Source: Alistipes sp. (GTDB taxonomy: Bacteria > Bacteroidota > Bacteroidia > Bacteroidales > Rikenellaceae). From it: a DNA stretch of 64,000 nucleotides. The notes beneath the pieces are model-generated. The model ran no database searches and had not been told where the DNA came from. It saw only the letters and a program-made list of their open reading frames with translations. Within the stretch, counting starts at the first letter, position 1; the number at the start of each line of letters is the position of its first letter. Where the stretch lies: NCBI GenBank assembly GCA_017560425.1, contig JAFZEX010000026.1, positions 60,613 to 124,612 of the forward strand, given 5' to 3'. Below are positions 1 through 9,488 of the stretch, one piece after another. Made by a program: the position numbers and the translations under genes.

Positions 1-2
1 AG

Positions 3-263
3 TGGTATATCATGCGTCCGTTCCTGCGCAGCGCCCTTGTGCAGGGAGCCCTTGCAGGCTTGGTGGCAGGCGCTATGATATGGGGATTGTGCTACGCCTT
101 GGGTAGGGTTATGCCAGCTGAGGTGGAGCTGCTCAATGAGATGGCAGTGTTGGTGATTATTGGTGGCTTGGTGCTCCTTGGCGTGATTATCACGCTCGTG
201 TTTAGCGCCGGAGCTGTCAATAAGTATGTGAATATGAAGACAAACAAAATACATCTATACTAA
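3..263 (+). CDS. ftsX: FtsX cell-division protein, C-terminal part (5' end outside window)
   Basis: The frame is open to the left window edge, so only the last 86 residues are visible. They contain two hydrophobic segments (around LVQGALAGLVAGAMIWG and MAVLVIIGGLVLLGVIITL) and a short basic tail, as at the end of the FtsX permease domain. FtsX pairs with FtsE and couples cell division to peptidoglycan hydrolysis at the inner membrane. The call rests mainly on context: in Bacteroidetes ftsX is followed by DUF3098, uppP, truB and queA, exactly as here, and only one base separates it from the next gene. An ATG at 12 is internal and is not the start. Confidence 0.8.
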   Translation, partial: WYIMRPFLRSALVQGALAGLVAGAMIWGLCYALGRVMPAEVELLNEMAVLVIIGGLVLLGVIITLVFSAGAVNKYVNMKTNKIHLY

Positions 264-264
264 T

Positions 265-501
265 ATGGAAGACAAGAAAAAGCAGCCTATGCCGCTAACA
301 AAGAAGAACTACATATACATGTTGGCAGGAGTGCTAATCATCGTGCTCGGATTTGTGCTTATGTCGGGCGGAGGCGAGCATACCGCAACCGAGTTCGACG
401 AGTCGATATTCTCGTTTCGACGCATCACGCTTGCGCCCATAGTGGTAATTGCGGGCTTCGTGTTCGAGATATATGCTATCATGAAACGTTTTGAGAAATA
501 A
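265..501 (+). CDS. DUF3098 family small membrane protein
   Basis: This 78-residue protein has a basic N-terminus, a first membrane segment (YMLAGVLIIVLGFVLMSGGG), a short polar loop and a second segment (LAPIVVIAGFVFEIYAIM). The ESIFSFRRITLAPIVV stretch is the recognisable DUF3098 core. Its biochemical role is unknown. The family almost always lies between ftsX and uppP in Bacteroidetes, so a link to division or envelope lipid recycling is inferred from position only. It starts one base after ftsX ends and is probably co-transcribed with it. Confidence 0.85.
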   Translation: MEDKKKQPMPLTKKNYIYMLAGVLIIVLGFVLMSGGGEHTATEFDESIFSFRRITLAPIVVIAGFVFEIYAIMKRFEK

Positions 502-516
502 ACTAAGCTATACGTT

Positions 517-1311
517 ATGGAGATTTTAGAGTCAATAATCTTGGGTGCTGTGCAGGGACTAACCGAGTTCTTGCCTGTGTCGAGCAGTGGTCACCTTCAG
601 CTTGCAAAGGAGCTCCTCGGTGTTGAGATAGAGGAGAACCTAACATTCGATGTTGCGCTACATGCCGCAACGGTGCTCAGCACCATCGTGGTGTTGTGGA
701 GCGAGATTTGGGGTCTTGTAAAGGGTGTGTTCTCTCGTGGCATGAACGACGAGAAGCGCTACTTCCTAAAGTTGATTATCTCAATGCTTCCTATCGGCGT
801 TGTGGGCTTCTTGCTTAAGGATCATATCAACGCCATGCTTGGCTCGAGCTACATCATGATAATCGTGGGTGCTATGCTTCTGCTTACAGCAGCATTGCTC
901 TCGTTTGCATACTACGCACGCCCACGTCAGAAGAGCACAATATCGTATCGTGACTCATTCGTCATCGGTCTTTCGCAGGCAGTAGCCTCAATGCCGGGCC
1001 TTTCACGCTCGGGCACAACCATCGCTACGGGCTTGTTGCTCGGCAACGAGAAGTCGGCGGTGGCAACATTCTCGTTCCTCATGGTGCTTGCCCCAATCCT
1101 TGGTGAGACCCTCCTCGAGGTTGTTGATGGTGGTTTGTCGCTTGCAGGTGTTGGCACAAGCGCTTTGGTGGCGGGCTTCCTCGCTGCGTTTGTTGTGGGC
1201 TGTCTTGCGTGCAAGTATATGATTAACATTGTTAAGCGAGGTAAGCTCATTTGGTTTGCTATTTACTGCGCTGTGGTGGGTATTGTGGCCATCAGCTCAT
1301 ACTTTATATAA
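517..1311 (+). CDS. uppP: Undecaprenyl-diphosphatase (UppP/BacA)
   Basis: This integral membrane phosphatase converts undecaprenyl diphosphate to the monophosphate, recycling the lipid carrier for peptidoglycan and other surface polymers. The 264 residues match the family's usual length. The two signature motifs are present: [15 protein letters not shown] near the N-terminus (active-site Glu and Ser region) and PGLSRSGTT in the middle (Arg and Ser region). About eight hydrophobic segments are visible. It follows DUF3098 by 15 bases and ends one base before truB, so it lies inside the ftsX-queA transcription unit. High levels of this enzyme are known to give bacitracin tolerance. Confidence 0.95.
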   Translation: MEILESIILGAVQGLTEFLPVSSSGHLQLAKELLGVEIEENLTFDVALHAATVLSTIVVLWSEIWGLVKGVFSRGMNDEKRYFLKLIISMLPIGVVGFLLKDHINAMLGSSYIMIIVGAMLLLTAALLSFAYYARPRQKSTISYRDSFVIGLSQAVASMPGLSRSGTTIATGLLLGNEKSAVATFSFLMVLAPILGETLLEVVDGGLSLAGVGTSALVAGFLAAFVVGCLACKYMINIVKRGKLIWFAIYCAVVGIVAISSYFI

Positions 1312-1312
1312 T

Positions 1313-2023
1313 ATGGAGTTTTCACTACGAGAGATCGACTTTCCTGAGGGATATGTCGCAGTTATTGATAAGCCCTACGAGTGGACATCGGCAGATGTGG
1401 TGCGCAAGATAAAGTTTCAGTTGCGCAAGTGTGGCTACCCAAAGATTAAGATTGGCCATGCCGGCACACTTGACCCATTGGCCACAGGAATATTGCTTGT
1501 CTGCATAGGTCGTGCAACAAAGCAGGTGGAGGCTTTGCAGGCAGAGCAGAAGGAGTATGTGGCAGAGCTTCAGCTCGGCGCAACAACGCCAAGTGGCGAC
1601 ATGGAGCACGAGGTGGATCAGACATATCCTACGGAGCACATCACACGTGAGAGGGTTGAGGAGGCGCTCAAGGCGTTGTGTGGAGAGCGTGAGCAGCTAC
1701 CACCGCTCTACTCGGCAAAGAAGGTGCAGGGTGTGCGTGCCTACGAGTTTGCACGTGCGGGCGAGGAGGTTGAGCTCAAAAAGGCGCTCATCAACATCTA
1801 CGATATGGAGCTCTTGGAGTATGACCTGCCACGCATAAAGATTAGGGTGGAGTGCTCGAAGGGTACGTATATTCGTTCGTTGGCATTTGAGATTGGCGAG
1901 AAGCTCGAGAGTGGTGCCTATCTTAGCTCGTTGCGACGCACACGCAGCGGTGGTTATACCGTTGAAAAGTCGCACACGCTCGACGATTTTATGGAAAAGT
2001 TGCGTGAATGTGAAACAAAATAG
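1313..2023 (+). CDS. truB: tRNA pseudouridine(55) synthase TruB
   Basis: TruB isomerises U55 in the T-loop of tRNAs to pseudouridine. The catalytic motif GHAGTLDPLATG is present with the nucleophile at Asp54, followed by the RNA-binding GTYIRSLA motif. I chose the ATG at 1313, one base after the uppP stop, giving 236 residues starting MEFSLREIDFPEG, the usual Bacteroidetes TruB beginning. The upstream ATG at 1229 would overlap uppP by more than 80 bases with non-homologous sequence. The C-terminal PUA domain is missing or very short, as is common in this phylum. Confidence 0.95.
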   Translation: MEFSLREIDFPEGYVAVIDKPYEWTSADVVRKIKFQLRKCGYPKIKIGHAGTLDPLATGILLVCIGRATKQVEALQAEQKEYVAELQLGATTPSGDMEHEVDQTYPTEHITRERVEEALKALCGEREQLPPLYSAKKVQGVRAYEFARAGEEVELKKALINIYDMELLEYDLPRIKIRVECSKGTYIRSLAFEIGEKLESGAYLSSLRRTRSGGYTVEKSHTLDDFMEKLRECETK

Positions 2024-2074
2024 CAACTTTTGCGTATAATATTTGATTGTTACACGCTTTTTTAAGAAAAAATA

Positions 2075-3124
2075 ATGAAGTTATCACAGTATGGCTATGA
2101 GTTTTCCGAGGATATGATTGCAAAATATCCTACGGTAAACCGTGATGATGCACGTCTGATGGTGTTGCACCGTTCAACAGGCGAGATTGAGCACCGCACA
2201 TTTAAGGATATTATCGAGTATTTCGACGAGAAGGATATGTTTGTGTTCAACGACACAAAGGTATTCCCTGCACGTCTTCAGGGTTGTAAGGAGAAGACAG
2301 GTGCCGACATCGAGATATTCTTGCTCCGTGAGCTAAATAGTGAGCTCCGCCTATGGGACGTGTTGGTAGACCCTGCACGTAAAATTCGTATAGGTAACAA
2401 GCTATACTTCGGCAACGACGACTTGATGGGTGCCGAGGTTATCGACAACACCACATCTCGTGGACGTACGCTCCGCTTCTTGTACGACGGCTCGTATGAG
2501 GAGTTCAAAGAGGCATTGTATGCCATGGGCGAGACTCCACTACCACGCTGGGTGCGTGAGAAGGTTGAGCCAGAGGATGTGGAGTGGTATCAGACAATAT
2601 ATGCTAAGCACGAGGGTGCTGTGGCAGCGCCAACAGCGGGTCTTCACTTCTCGAAGCACTTGCTTAAGCGCATGGAGATCAAGGGTATCGACAGCGCATT
2701 CCTAACACTTCACGTGGGCCTTGGCAACTTCCGCACCGTGGACGTGGAGGACCTATCGAAGCACAAGATGGACTCTGAGCAGTTCTTCATCAACGAGCCT
2801 ACTGCCGAGCAGATTAACGCTGCTAAGCGTGATGGCAGAAAGGTTGTGGCAATCGGTACAACAACAATGCGTGCTATGGAGACCGCAGTATCTGTTGGTG
2901 GCATGATCAAGCCTATGGAGGGCTGGACAAATAAGTTTATCTTCCACCCTTATCAGTTTACGGCGGCTGATGCCATGGTTACCAACTTCCAGCTTCCATA
3001 CTCAACACAGCTTATGATGGTGGCAGCATTTGGTGGCTACAACATGGTGATGGACGCATACAAGATTGCTCGTGACGAGGGCTACCGCTTTGGTACCTAT
3101 GGCGATGCAATGTTGATTCTTTAG
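2075..3124 (+). CDS. queA: S-adenosylmethionine:tRNA ribosyltransferase-isomerase QueA
   Basis: QueA transfers and isomerises the ribosyl group of S-adenosylmethionine onto 7-aminomethyl-7-deazaguanine at tRNA position 34, forming epoxyqueuosine. At 349 residues it has standard length. Recognisable blocks are the N-terminal [16 protein letters not shown], the [13 protein letters not shown] segment, [10 protein letters not shown] and LHVGLGNFR. It lies 51 bases after truB, so the two tRNA-modification genes probably share a transcript. It stops with TAG, useful evidence that TAG is a genuine stop in this genome. Confidence 0.96.
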   Translation: MKLSQYGYEFSEDMIAKYPTVNRDDARLMVLHRSTGEIEHRTFKDIIEYFDEKDMFVFNDTKVFPARLQGCKEKTGADIEIFLLRELNSELRLWDVLVDPARKIRIGNKLYFGNDDLMGAEVIDNTTSRGRTLRFLYDGSYEEFKEALYAMGETPLPRWVREKVEPEDVEWYQTIYAKHEGAVAAPTAGLHFSKHLLKRMEIKGIDSAFLTLHVGLGNFRTVDVEDLSKHKMDSEQFFINEPTAEQINAAKRDGRKVVAIGTTTMRAMETAVSVGGMIKPMEGWTNKFIFHPYQFTAADAMVTNFQLPYSTQLMMVAAFGGYNMVMDAYKIARDEGYRFGTYGDAMLIL

Positions 3125-3155
3125 TATATTTTGCCAACATAAACCTTAGTACGTT

Positions 3156-3962
3156 ATGGCGACAAATAAAATACTTTACGTTTGTCAGGAGATATCTCCA
3201 TATCTGCCTGAGAACGAGCTGTCGAAGCTTAGTCTTGAGATGGCACGCCATATGCAGGAGCGTGGCGCCGAGGTGCGCACGTTCATGCCTCGATTTGGCT
3301 GCATCAACGAGCGTAGGAATCAGCTCCATGAGGTTATCCGCCTGTCGGGTATGAACCTCATTATCAACGACAACGACCACCAGCTTATCATCAAGGTGGC
3401 ATCGATACCTTCGGCACGTATTCAGATCTACTTTATCGACAACGACGACTACTTCGCACGTCGTGCTGTGCTCACCGACCAGGAGGGCAAGCCTTTTGCT
3501 GATAACGATGACCGTGCTATATTCTTCGCTCGAGGCATGCTCGAGACCGTTAAGAAGTTGCGCTGGGCACCAACCATCGTGCACTGCCACGGCTGGTTCT
3601 CGGCAATTGCACCGATGTACCTCAAGAAGGTATTCTACGACGATCCGTTGTTCCGCGATGTGAAGATTGTAGTGTCGCTCAGCGACGATAAGTTTGAGGG
3701 TTGCCTCGCTGAGGACTTCAAGCAGAAGCTCGAGGGCGAGGGTATCATGGATAGCTCAATGGCAATTTTGAGTGAGCCATCATACGAAAACCTCTATCGC
3801 TTCGTTATAGAGTATGCCGACGGTGTTGTCGTTACATCAGCAAATGCAAACCAGGAGTTGGTGGAATATGCACGTCAGGCAGGTAAGAAGATTCTCGACT
3901 ACTCGGAGGCCGATGCCAAGGAGGTATTCGACAACTATAAGAAGTTCTACGATGAGTTATAA
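3156..3962 (+). CDS. Short glycogen/starch-synthase-like (GT5 N-domain) protein
   Basis: These 268 residues resemble only the N-terminal Rossmann half of GT5 glycogen synthases: KILYVCQEISPYLPENELSKL replaces the usual ADP-glucose loop (KxGGL), and later VHCHGWFSA resembles the HxHDW region. The C-terminal nucleotide-binding half is absent and the Lys-Gly-Gly motif is not intact, so ordinary glycogen synthase activity is doubtful. Bacteroidetes commonly carry such a short homologue directly before a DUF4270 gene, as here, so it is probably a family in its own right and not a truncation. Its last 11 bases overlap the DUF4270 start, suggesting coupled translation. Confidence 0.75.
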   Translation: MATNKILYVCQEISPYLPENELSKLSLEMARHMQERGAEVRTFMPRFGCINERRNQLHEVIRLSGMNLIINDNDHQLIIKVASIPSARIQIYFIDNDDYFARRAVLTDQEGKPFADNDDRAIFFARGMLETVKKLRWAPTIVHCHGWFSAIAPMYLKKVFYDDPLFRDVKIVVSLSDDKFEGCLAEDFKQKLEGEGIMDSSMAILSEPSYENLYRFVIEYADGVVVTSANANQELVEYARQAGKKILDYSEADAKEVFDNYKKFYDEL

Positions 3963-5598
3963 GAGTTTGTGGTCGAAGGCGTTGGTGCTCTTCGTGGTGG
4001 CGCTCGTTATTGTGGGCTGTACTACCGAGGTTGATTTCAACCTTGGTGCTGAGTATGTGCCTACAAATCAGAATATGGAGCTTCGCCGCAGAGTATATCG
4101 TGCTGGCGTGATGGAGGAGATGGGTGAGCAAAAGAGCATCACAATGTCGAAGACATATCTCCATCAGAGCGACTCGATAAAGAGCTCAAACCTCGACGAC
4201 GTATATTTTGGACAGGAGCAGAGCGCCGAGTTTGGCACACGCCGTGCAGGATTTATGTCACAGGTGTTGTTCGGCTCGAAGCTCGACGAGGAGTATGGCT
4301 GGGGCTACCGACCAATCTTCGACTCGATGACCTTGGCGTTGTATGTGACAAGCTATCACGGCGACACGACAAAGTGCCGTAAGTTTGGTGTCTACGAGAT
4401 TACCTCGAATAGTTATATTGCCGACTCTAAGGATTCGGTGTTCTATGCCGAGTTCGACCCTAAGCCCTATGTTAGCTCGAAGCCTATCTTCACGTTTACA
4501 TATCCTAACCAGGATAAGGGTGTATATGTGGGTGATATGGAGAACCCTCACTATGAGAGCGTTACGCTCGAGGAGACCAATGCTACAATGGAGTATATTC
4601 GTCGCCTGATGTTCACCACCGAGCTCGACGACGAGGGCTATGCACGTGACACTGCCGAGATTTATGAGCAGGGCAACGAGGAGAAGTTCGTAGAGCGAAT
4701 CCGTGGCGTATATATCGCACCACTCGACGAGTTGGCCTCTGATGACGAGGGCGCTATGTTCTCGACAGATGTTGAGAACTCGGCATTGGTGCTCTATGCT
4801 CGAAGCCGATATAAGGAGGATCCGGCGATTATCAAGGATACCGTGATAATGTCCTACAACTTCTATATCAACCCTACGGAGTACAACGTAAAGGCGGGAA
4901 ATATCTCGATCTCGCACATCGAGCACGAGTTCAATGCCGACGATATGGCTGCTGTGCAGGAGCATCGTGAGGTGCTTGTGGGCAAGGTTGATGCTATGAC
5001 CGGTATCGTTACCGAGGTGGAGTTCACTGACGAGTTTTTGCAGTCGTTGGCAGATATTGCCAAGGACCGCAAGGGTGTTAAGGTGTCGGTAAACCAGGCA
5101 CACCTAAACATCTACCTCGAGGGCTCGGGCTACGACTATAACTTTGCCGACCCAATAGCTCTCGGCGAGATTATGGACGGCTCGATGGTGCGTATGGGAC
5201 TCTACTCACGCTATGGTGGATATGAGGAGGGCTACACCAACGACATCATTGCCATCTCCGACTACCTATATACCAAGGAGTCGTCGAGCTTTGTGATAGC
5301 TTACGATGGCTATCTCAACCGCTCGTTGGGTTGCTATACGATGGATATCTCGAACTTCATGCAGCAGCTAATATCGAACGTAATCTCGGAGTCAGACGAA
5401 AATGGCGTTGTTGATGTTGAGAAGTTCAAGACCGACAAGATGCTTCAGATAAGCCGTCGTATGTTTGTAGGCCCTTCGGCAGATGCGCTCTACGGGTTTA
5501 ACCATCAGAGAATCATTGGTGGCGACGCTGTGGAGGTTGATGGTGTGAAAAATAGTGCACCGATGACGTTGGAACTTGTATATACGGTTGTATATTAA
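3952..5598 (+). CDS. DUF4270 family lipoprotein
   Basis: This is a predicted lipoprotein of 548 residues. The start at 3952 gives MSYKSLWSKALVLF followed by a hydrophobic run and lipobox VIVGC with the lipidated Cys at 23. An earlier ATG at 3814 would run through the upstream gene in another frame. The mature part contains DUF4270 features: an early YVGDMENPH-like stretch, several IYLEGSG/Y-rich beta strands and a C-terminus ending in alternating hydrophobics (PMTLELVYTVVY). DUF4270 proteins are Bacteroidetes-specific and exported, function unknown. Pairing with the short GT5 protein is conserved in the phylum, hinting at a shared surface-polysaccharide role (inference). Confidence 0.85.
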   Translation: MSYKSLWSKALVLFVVALVIVGCTTEVDFNLGAEYVPTNQNMELRRRVYRAGVMEEMGEQKSITMSKTYLHQSDSIKSSNLDDVYFGQEQSAEFGTRRAGFMSQVLFGSKLDEEYGWGYRPIFDSMTLALYVTSYHGDTTKCRKFGVYEITSNSYIADSKDSVFYAEFDPKPYVSSKPIFTFTYPNQDKGVYVGDMENPHYESVTLEETNATMEYIRRLMFTTELDDEGYARDTAEIYEQGNEEKFVERIRGVYIAPLDELASDDEGAMFSTDVENSALVLYARSRYKEDPAIIKDTVIMSYNFYINPTEYNVKAGNISISHIEHEFNADDMAAVQEHREVLVGKVDAMTGIVTEVEFTDEFLQSLADIAKDRKGVKVSVNQAHLNIYLEGSGYDYNFADPIALGEIMDGSMVRMGLYSRYGGYEEGYTNDIIAISDYLYTKESSSFVIAYDGYLNRSLGCYTMDISNFMQQLISNVISESDENGVVDVEKFKTDKMLQISRRMFVGPSADALYGFNHQRIIGGDAVEVDGVKNSAPMTLELVYTVVY

Positions 5599-5629
5599 GT
5601 AGTTAAGGAAATAGAAGAGTGTTATAGTG

Positions 5630-5654
5630 AACCTAAGTTGTAAATACTTAGGTT
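5630..5654 (+). promoter_or_regulatory. Stem-loop upstream of topA
   Basis: AACCTAAG at 5630-5637 pairs perfectly with CTTAGGTT at 5647-5654 around a nine-base loop. It lies between the DUF4270 stop and the topA start. It could be a weak terminator for the upstream operon or a leader hairpin of topA; the downstream T run is short. Confidence 0.45.
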
Positions 5655-5678
5655 TCGCTGTTAAAGATAAATTTTGCG

Positions 5679-7976
5679 ATGCAAGAAAATTTGGTTATTG
5701 TAGAGTCTCCAGCCAAGGCTAAGACCATCGAGAAATTCCTCGGTAAGGAGTTTATGGTAAAGTCGAGCTTTGGTCATATTCGTGACTTGGCTAAAAAGGG
5801 ACTCGGTATTGAGCTTGAGAAGAACTTCGAACCACTATACGAAATTCCCGAGGATAAGCGAAAGGTTGTTGATGAGCTCTCTCGTTTGGCACGTGCGGCA
5901 AAGACCGTGTGGTTGGCATCCGATGAGGACCGCGAGGGAGAGGCTATTGCTTGGCACCTTGCGAAGGTTCTAAACCTACCTATCGAGAACACTAAGCGTA
6001 TTGTCTTTCACGAGATTACGCAGCGTGCTATCCTCAGCGCTATCGAGAATCCACGCACCATCGATATGAACTTGGTGAATGCTCAGCAGGCACGCCGTGT
6101 GTTGGATCGCTTGGTGGGCTTCGAGCTCTCGCCCGTGTTGTGGAAGAAGGTGCGTCCAGCACTCTCAGCAGGCCGTGTGCAGAGTGTTGCCGTGCGCCTT
6201 ATCGTTGAGCGTGAGCGTGAGATCATCGGCTTCCAGCCCGTGGCAAGCTACCGTGTTGTGGCTCAGTTCTATGCAGCTAACGACTCTCAGAAGACCCTCT
6301 TCAAGGCCACCTTGTCGCAGGCATTCGAGAAGCGTGAGGATGCTTACGCCTTCCTCGAGGGTTGCATAGGCGAGAAGTTTACCGTGGCTAAGTGCGAGGA
6401 GAAGCCCGTGCAGCGATATGCAGCGCCACCATTCACCACCTCAACGCTCCAGCAGGAGGCGGGCCGTAAGCTCGGCATGAGCGTGGCACAGACAATGAGC
6501 GTGGCACAGCGCCTCTACGAGCAGGGTCTTATCACATATATGCGTACCGACTCTGTGAACCTCTCGCAGATGGCTATCACGCAGTGCAAGAATGAGATTA
6601 CTCGCCTCTTTGGTGCTAAGTACTCTTATCCTCATAACTTTAAGACCAAGTCGAAGGGCGCTCAGGAGGCTCACGAGGCTATCCGCCCTTCATATATCGA
6701 GCGTCACGAGATTGAGGGTACTGCAGCCGAGAAGCGCCTCTACGAGCTTATCTGGAAGCGCACCGTAGCATCGCAGATGGTACCCGCAGAGCTCGACCGC
6801 ACACAGATTGTCATCGACCTTAGCCGTCGCTTAGAGCAGTTTGTGGCTACGGGTGAGGTTGTTCGCTTCGACGGCTTCATGCGCCTATACTCAGAGTCTG
6901 TAGACGAGGATCAGCAGCAAGACGAGGGTGGTATCTTGCCAAAGATGGAGCTCGGCAGCGAGGTTGTTGCAACAACAATCACCGCTTCGGAGCGCTACAC
7001 CCAGGCGCCGTCACGCTACAACGAGGCTGCCCTTGTTAAGCGCCTCGAGGAGCTTGGCATCGGTCGTCCATCAACCTATGCGCCAACAATCACCACGATT
7101 ATCAACCGTGGCTATGTTGAGAAGCAGAACCGTGATGGTCAGAAGCGCCAGGTGGAGCATATAACACTCTCGAATGGCAAGCTTACACAGAAGGTTTCAA
7201 CCGAGAGCTATGGCAAGGAGAAGAGCCGTTTGGCACCTACCGACATAGGTATGGTTGTAAACGACTACCTCGAGTCGCAGTTTGCAACAATCATGGACTA
7301 TCACTTCACGGCGAACGTGGAGAAGGAGTTCGACCGTGTTGCTGAGGGCGACATCGCTTGGTACAACATGATCAACGACTTCTACGATCCATTCCACAAG
7401 CTTGTGGATGCAGCCGTAGGCACGCAGAGCGACCGCTCGCAGCAGACACGTGTGCTCGGCATCGACCCTAAGACGGGTCAGACGGTGAAGGCTCGCATCG
7501 GCCGCTATGGTCCTATGGTGGAGCTCGAGGGCGAGAATGGCGAGAAGGGTCAGTTTGCGTCGCTCAAGAAGGGTCAGCTCATCGAGTCGATCACCCTCGA
7601 GGAGGCTCTTGAGCTATTTGCCCTACCTCGCAACCTTGGCGAGTTGGACGGCGAGAGCTTGATGGTGGGCGTGGGCAAGTTTGGTCCCTATGTGCGCCAT
7701 GGCAAGACCTTCGCATCGTTGGCAAAGACCGATGACCCATACACAATCAGCCGTGAGCGTGCCGAGGAGCTGTTGCGTGAGAACAGCGAGAAGCAGCGTG
7801 CAGCAGCAGAGCCTATCAAGACCTTTGCGGAGGATGGCGAGATGGTCATCAAGAGCGGTATCTATGGCCCATATATCTCGTTCCAGGGCAAGAACTATCG
7901 CTTGCCACGAGGCACTAAGGTTGAGATGCTTGGATATGTTGATTGTCAGCGTATCATAGCTAAGGCTAAGAAATAG
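5679..7976 (+). CDS. topA: DNA topoisomerase I
   Basis: This type IA topoisomerase relaxes negative supercoils through a covalent 5'-phosphotyrosine. The 765-residue protein opens with the TOPRIM domain (VIVESPAKAKTIEKFLG, then SDEDREGEAIAWH with the acidic metal-binding residues). The catalytic tyrosine is Tyr287 in GLITYMRTDS. The C-terminal third lacks the four-cysteine zinc ribbons of the E. coli enzyme and instead carries at least three repeats of the type RYGPMVELEG, KFGPYVRHG and IYGPYISFQG, the topoisomerase C-terminal repeat usual in Bacteroidetes. It appears monocistronic and stops with TAG. Confidence 0.97.
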   Translation: MQENLVIVESPAKAKTIEKFLGKEFMVKSSFGHIRDLAKKGLGIELEKNFEPLYEIPEDKRKVVDELSRLARAAKTVWLASDEDREGEAIAWHLAKVLNLPIENTKRIVFHEITQRAILSAIENPRTIDMNLVNAQQARRVLDRLVGFELSPVLWKKVRPALSAGRVQSVAVRLIVEREREIIGFQPVASYRVVAQFYAANDSQKTLFKATLSQAFEKREDAYAFLEGCIGEKFTVAKCEEKPVQRYAAPPFTTSTLQQEAGRKLGMSVAQTMSVAQRLYEQGLITYMRTDSVNLSQMAITQCKNEITRLFGAKYSYPHNFKTKSKGAQEAHEAIRPSYIERHEIEGTAAEKRLYELIWKRTVASQMVPAELDRTQIVIDLSRRLEQFVATGEVVRFDGFMRLYSESVDEDQQQDEGGILPKMELGSEVVATTITASERYTQAPSRYNEAALVKRLEELGIGRPSTYAPTITTIINRGYVEKQNRDGQKRQVEHITLSNGKLTQKVSTESYGKEKSRLAPTDIGMVVNDYLESQFATIMDYHFTANVEKEFDRVAEGDIAWYNMINDFYDPFHKLVDAAVGTQSDRSQQTRVLGIDPKTGQTVKARIGRYGPMVELEGENGEKGQFASLKKGQLIESITLEEALELFALPRNLGELDGESLMVGVGKFGPYVRHGKTFASLAKTDDPYTISRERAEELLRENSEKQRAAAEPIKTFAEDGEMVIKSGIYGPYISFQGKNYRLPRGTKVEMLGYVDCQRIIAKAKK

Positions 7977-8011
7977 ACACATATTATTATATTTACTAAA
8001 ACTATCAACTT

Positions 8012-9232
8012 ATGAAGAAATTTTTTGCATTGGCACTCGGTCTTATGTTTGTGACAGGTGCTATGGCTAACGGTGCCGAGGCTAAGCCTAAGAAGGGCGA
8101 GCAGGCTGAGGGTATTAAGTTTACAGTAGTAAAGGAGAACCCTATTACAAGCATCAAGAATCAGAACAGAGCAGGTACCTGCTGGTGCTACTCATCATTG
8201 GCATTCATCGAGTCTGAGCTTTTGCGTATGGGCAAGGGCGAGTACGACTTCTCTGAGATGTTTATCGTGCACAACACCTACCTCGATCGTGCTGAGAAGG
8301 CTGTGCGCACACATGGCGACGTGTCATTCGCTCAGGGTGGCTCATTCTACGATGTAATCTACGGTATGGAGGCTTTCGGTCTTGTTCCTGAGGCTGAGAT
8401 GCGCCCAGGCGTGATGTATGGCATGGAGCTCAGCAACCACAACGAGCTTTCGGCAGTTAGCGACGCTGTTGTTGCTGCTATTGCTAAGGGTAAGCTTCGT
8501 AGCTTGCAGGTAAGCCCTGATGGCGAGATGTTGTGGAAGAAGTCTATCGAGGCTATCCACGATATCTACCTCGGCGAGCGTCCTGAGAAGTTCGTTTACG
8601 AGGGTGTGGAGTACACTCCTAAGTCATTCTACGAGTCATTGGGCTTGAACGCAAGCGACTACGTATCTTTGACTTCATACACTCACCACCCATTCTACAC
8701 CTCTTTCGCTCTTGAGATTCCTGACAACTGGCGTTGGGCTCTCTCTTACAACCTTCCTATCGACGAGCTTATGGAGGTGTTCGACAACGCTATCATGAAT
8801 GGCTACACTGTAGCTTGGGGTAGCGACGTTAGCGAGGACGGCTTTACTCGTGAGGGTACTGCAATCCTTCCCGACATGGAGAAGGCTGCAACTGAGCTCG
8901 ATGGCTCAGATATGGCTAAGTGGCTTAAGATGACTGAGGCACAGCGCAAGAGCACACCTATGGCTGTAGAGCAGAAGTGGGTGTCACAGGAGGAGCGTCA
9001 GAAGGCTTACGACAACCGTGAGACAACTGATGACCACGGTATGCTTATCTACGGTATTGCTAAGGATCAGAAGGGCACTGAGTACTACATGGTTAAGAAC
9101 TCATGGGGCGAGGCTGGTACTTACAAGGGTATCTGGTATGCTTCTAAGGCATTCGTTCGTTACAAGACTATGAACATCATTGTTCACAAGGATGCGATTC
9201 CAGCGGAGATTCGTGCTAAGCTTGGCTTGTAA
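8012..9232 (+). CDS. Secreted C1-family cysteine peptidase (aminopeptidase C / bleomycin-hydrolase type)
   Basis: This 406-residue papain-superfamily peptidase begins with a Sec signal peptide (MKKFFALALGLMFVTGAMA). The catalytic elements are visible: Gln51 of the oxyanion hole and Cys57 in NQNRAGTCWCYSS, the histidine in DDHGMLIYG and the asparagine in VKNSWG. The fold order and the long insertion between Cys and His are as in bleomycin hydrolase/PepC. Export places it in the periplasm or at the surface, where a role in peptide scavenging is likely. An array of structured repeat elements begins six bases after its stop codon. Codon use is strongly biased, suggesting high expression. Confidence 0.92.
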   Translation: MKKFFALALGLMFVTGAMANGAEAKPKKGEQAEGIKFTVVKENPITSIKNQNRAGTCWCYSSLAFIESELLRMGKGEYDFSEMFIVHNTYLDRAEKAVRTHGDVSFAQGGSFYDVIYGMEAFGLVPEAEMRPGVMYGMELSNHNELSAVSDAVVAAIAKGKLRSLQVSPDGEMLWKKSIEAIHDIYLGERPEKFVYEGVEYTPKSFYESLGLNASDYVSLTSYTHHPFYTSFALEIPDNWRWALSYNLPIDELMEVFDNAIMNGYTVAWGSDVSEDGFTREGTAILPDMEKAATELDGSDMAKWLKMTEAQRKSTPMAVEQKWVSQEERQKAYDNRETTDDHGMLIYGIAKDQKGTEYYMVKNSWGEAGTYKGIWYASKAFVRYKTMNIIVHKDAIPAEIRAKLGL

Positions 9233-9238
9233 TTTTAA

Positions 9239-9361
9239 TTTCTTGTGATAGCGGCGCATCAGCGACGCTTCAATCAAAAGTCCGAATGGGCAGTACTTCG
9301 AGTACAGCCCATCCGGACTTTCTTCATGTCAGCGCCACTGCTACACCACTCTGACAAGAAA
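9239..9361 (+). repeat. Structured 3'-UTR element, type I, copy A1
   Basis: First of three copies repeating at exactly 125 bases. It opens TTTCTTGTGATAG and closes CTCTGACAAGAAA, so the ends form an inverted repeat. The centre is a hairpin with arms GGGCAGTACT and AGTACAGCCC inside a TCCG/CGGA clamp, followed by a T-rich run. It starts six bases after the C1 peptidase stop, in the sense orientation. Confidence 0.85.
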
Positions 9362-9363
9362 TA

Positions 9364-9486
9364 TTTCTTGTGATAGCTGCGCATCAACGACGCTTCAATC
9401 AACGCTCCGAATGGGCAGTACTTCGAGTACAGCCCATCCGGACTTTCTTCATGTCATCGCCACTGCTACACCACTCTGACAAGAAA
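9364..9486 (+). repeat. Structured 3'-UTR element, type I, copy A2
   Basis: Second tandem copy, nearly identical to A1, with a few substitutions (GCTGCGC for GCGGCGC, AACGCTCCG for AAAAGTCCG). It keeps both terminal inverted repeats (TTTCTTGT and ACAAGAAA) and the central GTACT/AGTAC hairpin. Confidence 0.85.
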
Positions 9487-9488
9487 TA

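Noticed and set aside
1229-1312. Upstream ATG for truB
   Set aside because: It lies within uppP in another frame and adds non-homologous residues; the ATG at 1313 gives the family N-terminus.
3156-3962. Truncated glycogen synthase pseudogene
   Set aside because: The short form with the same neighbour is common in the phylum and the frame is clean, so it is treated as a functional short family.
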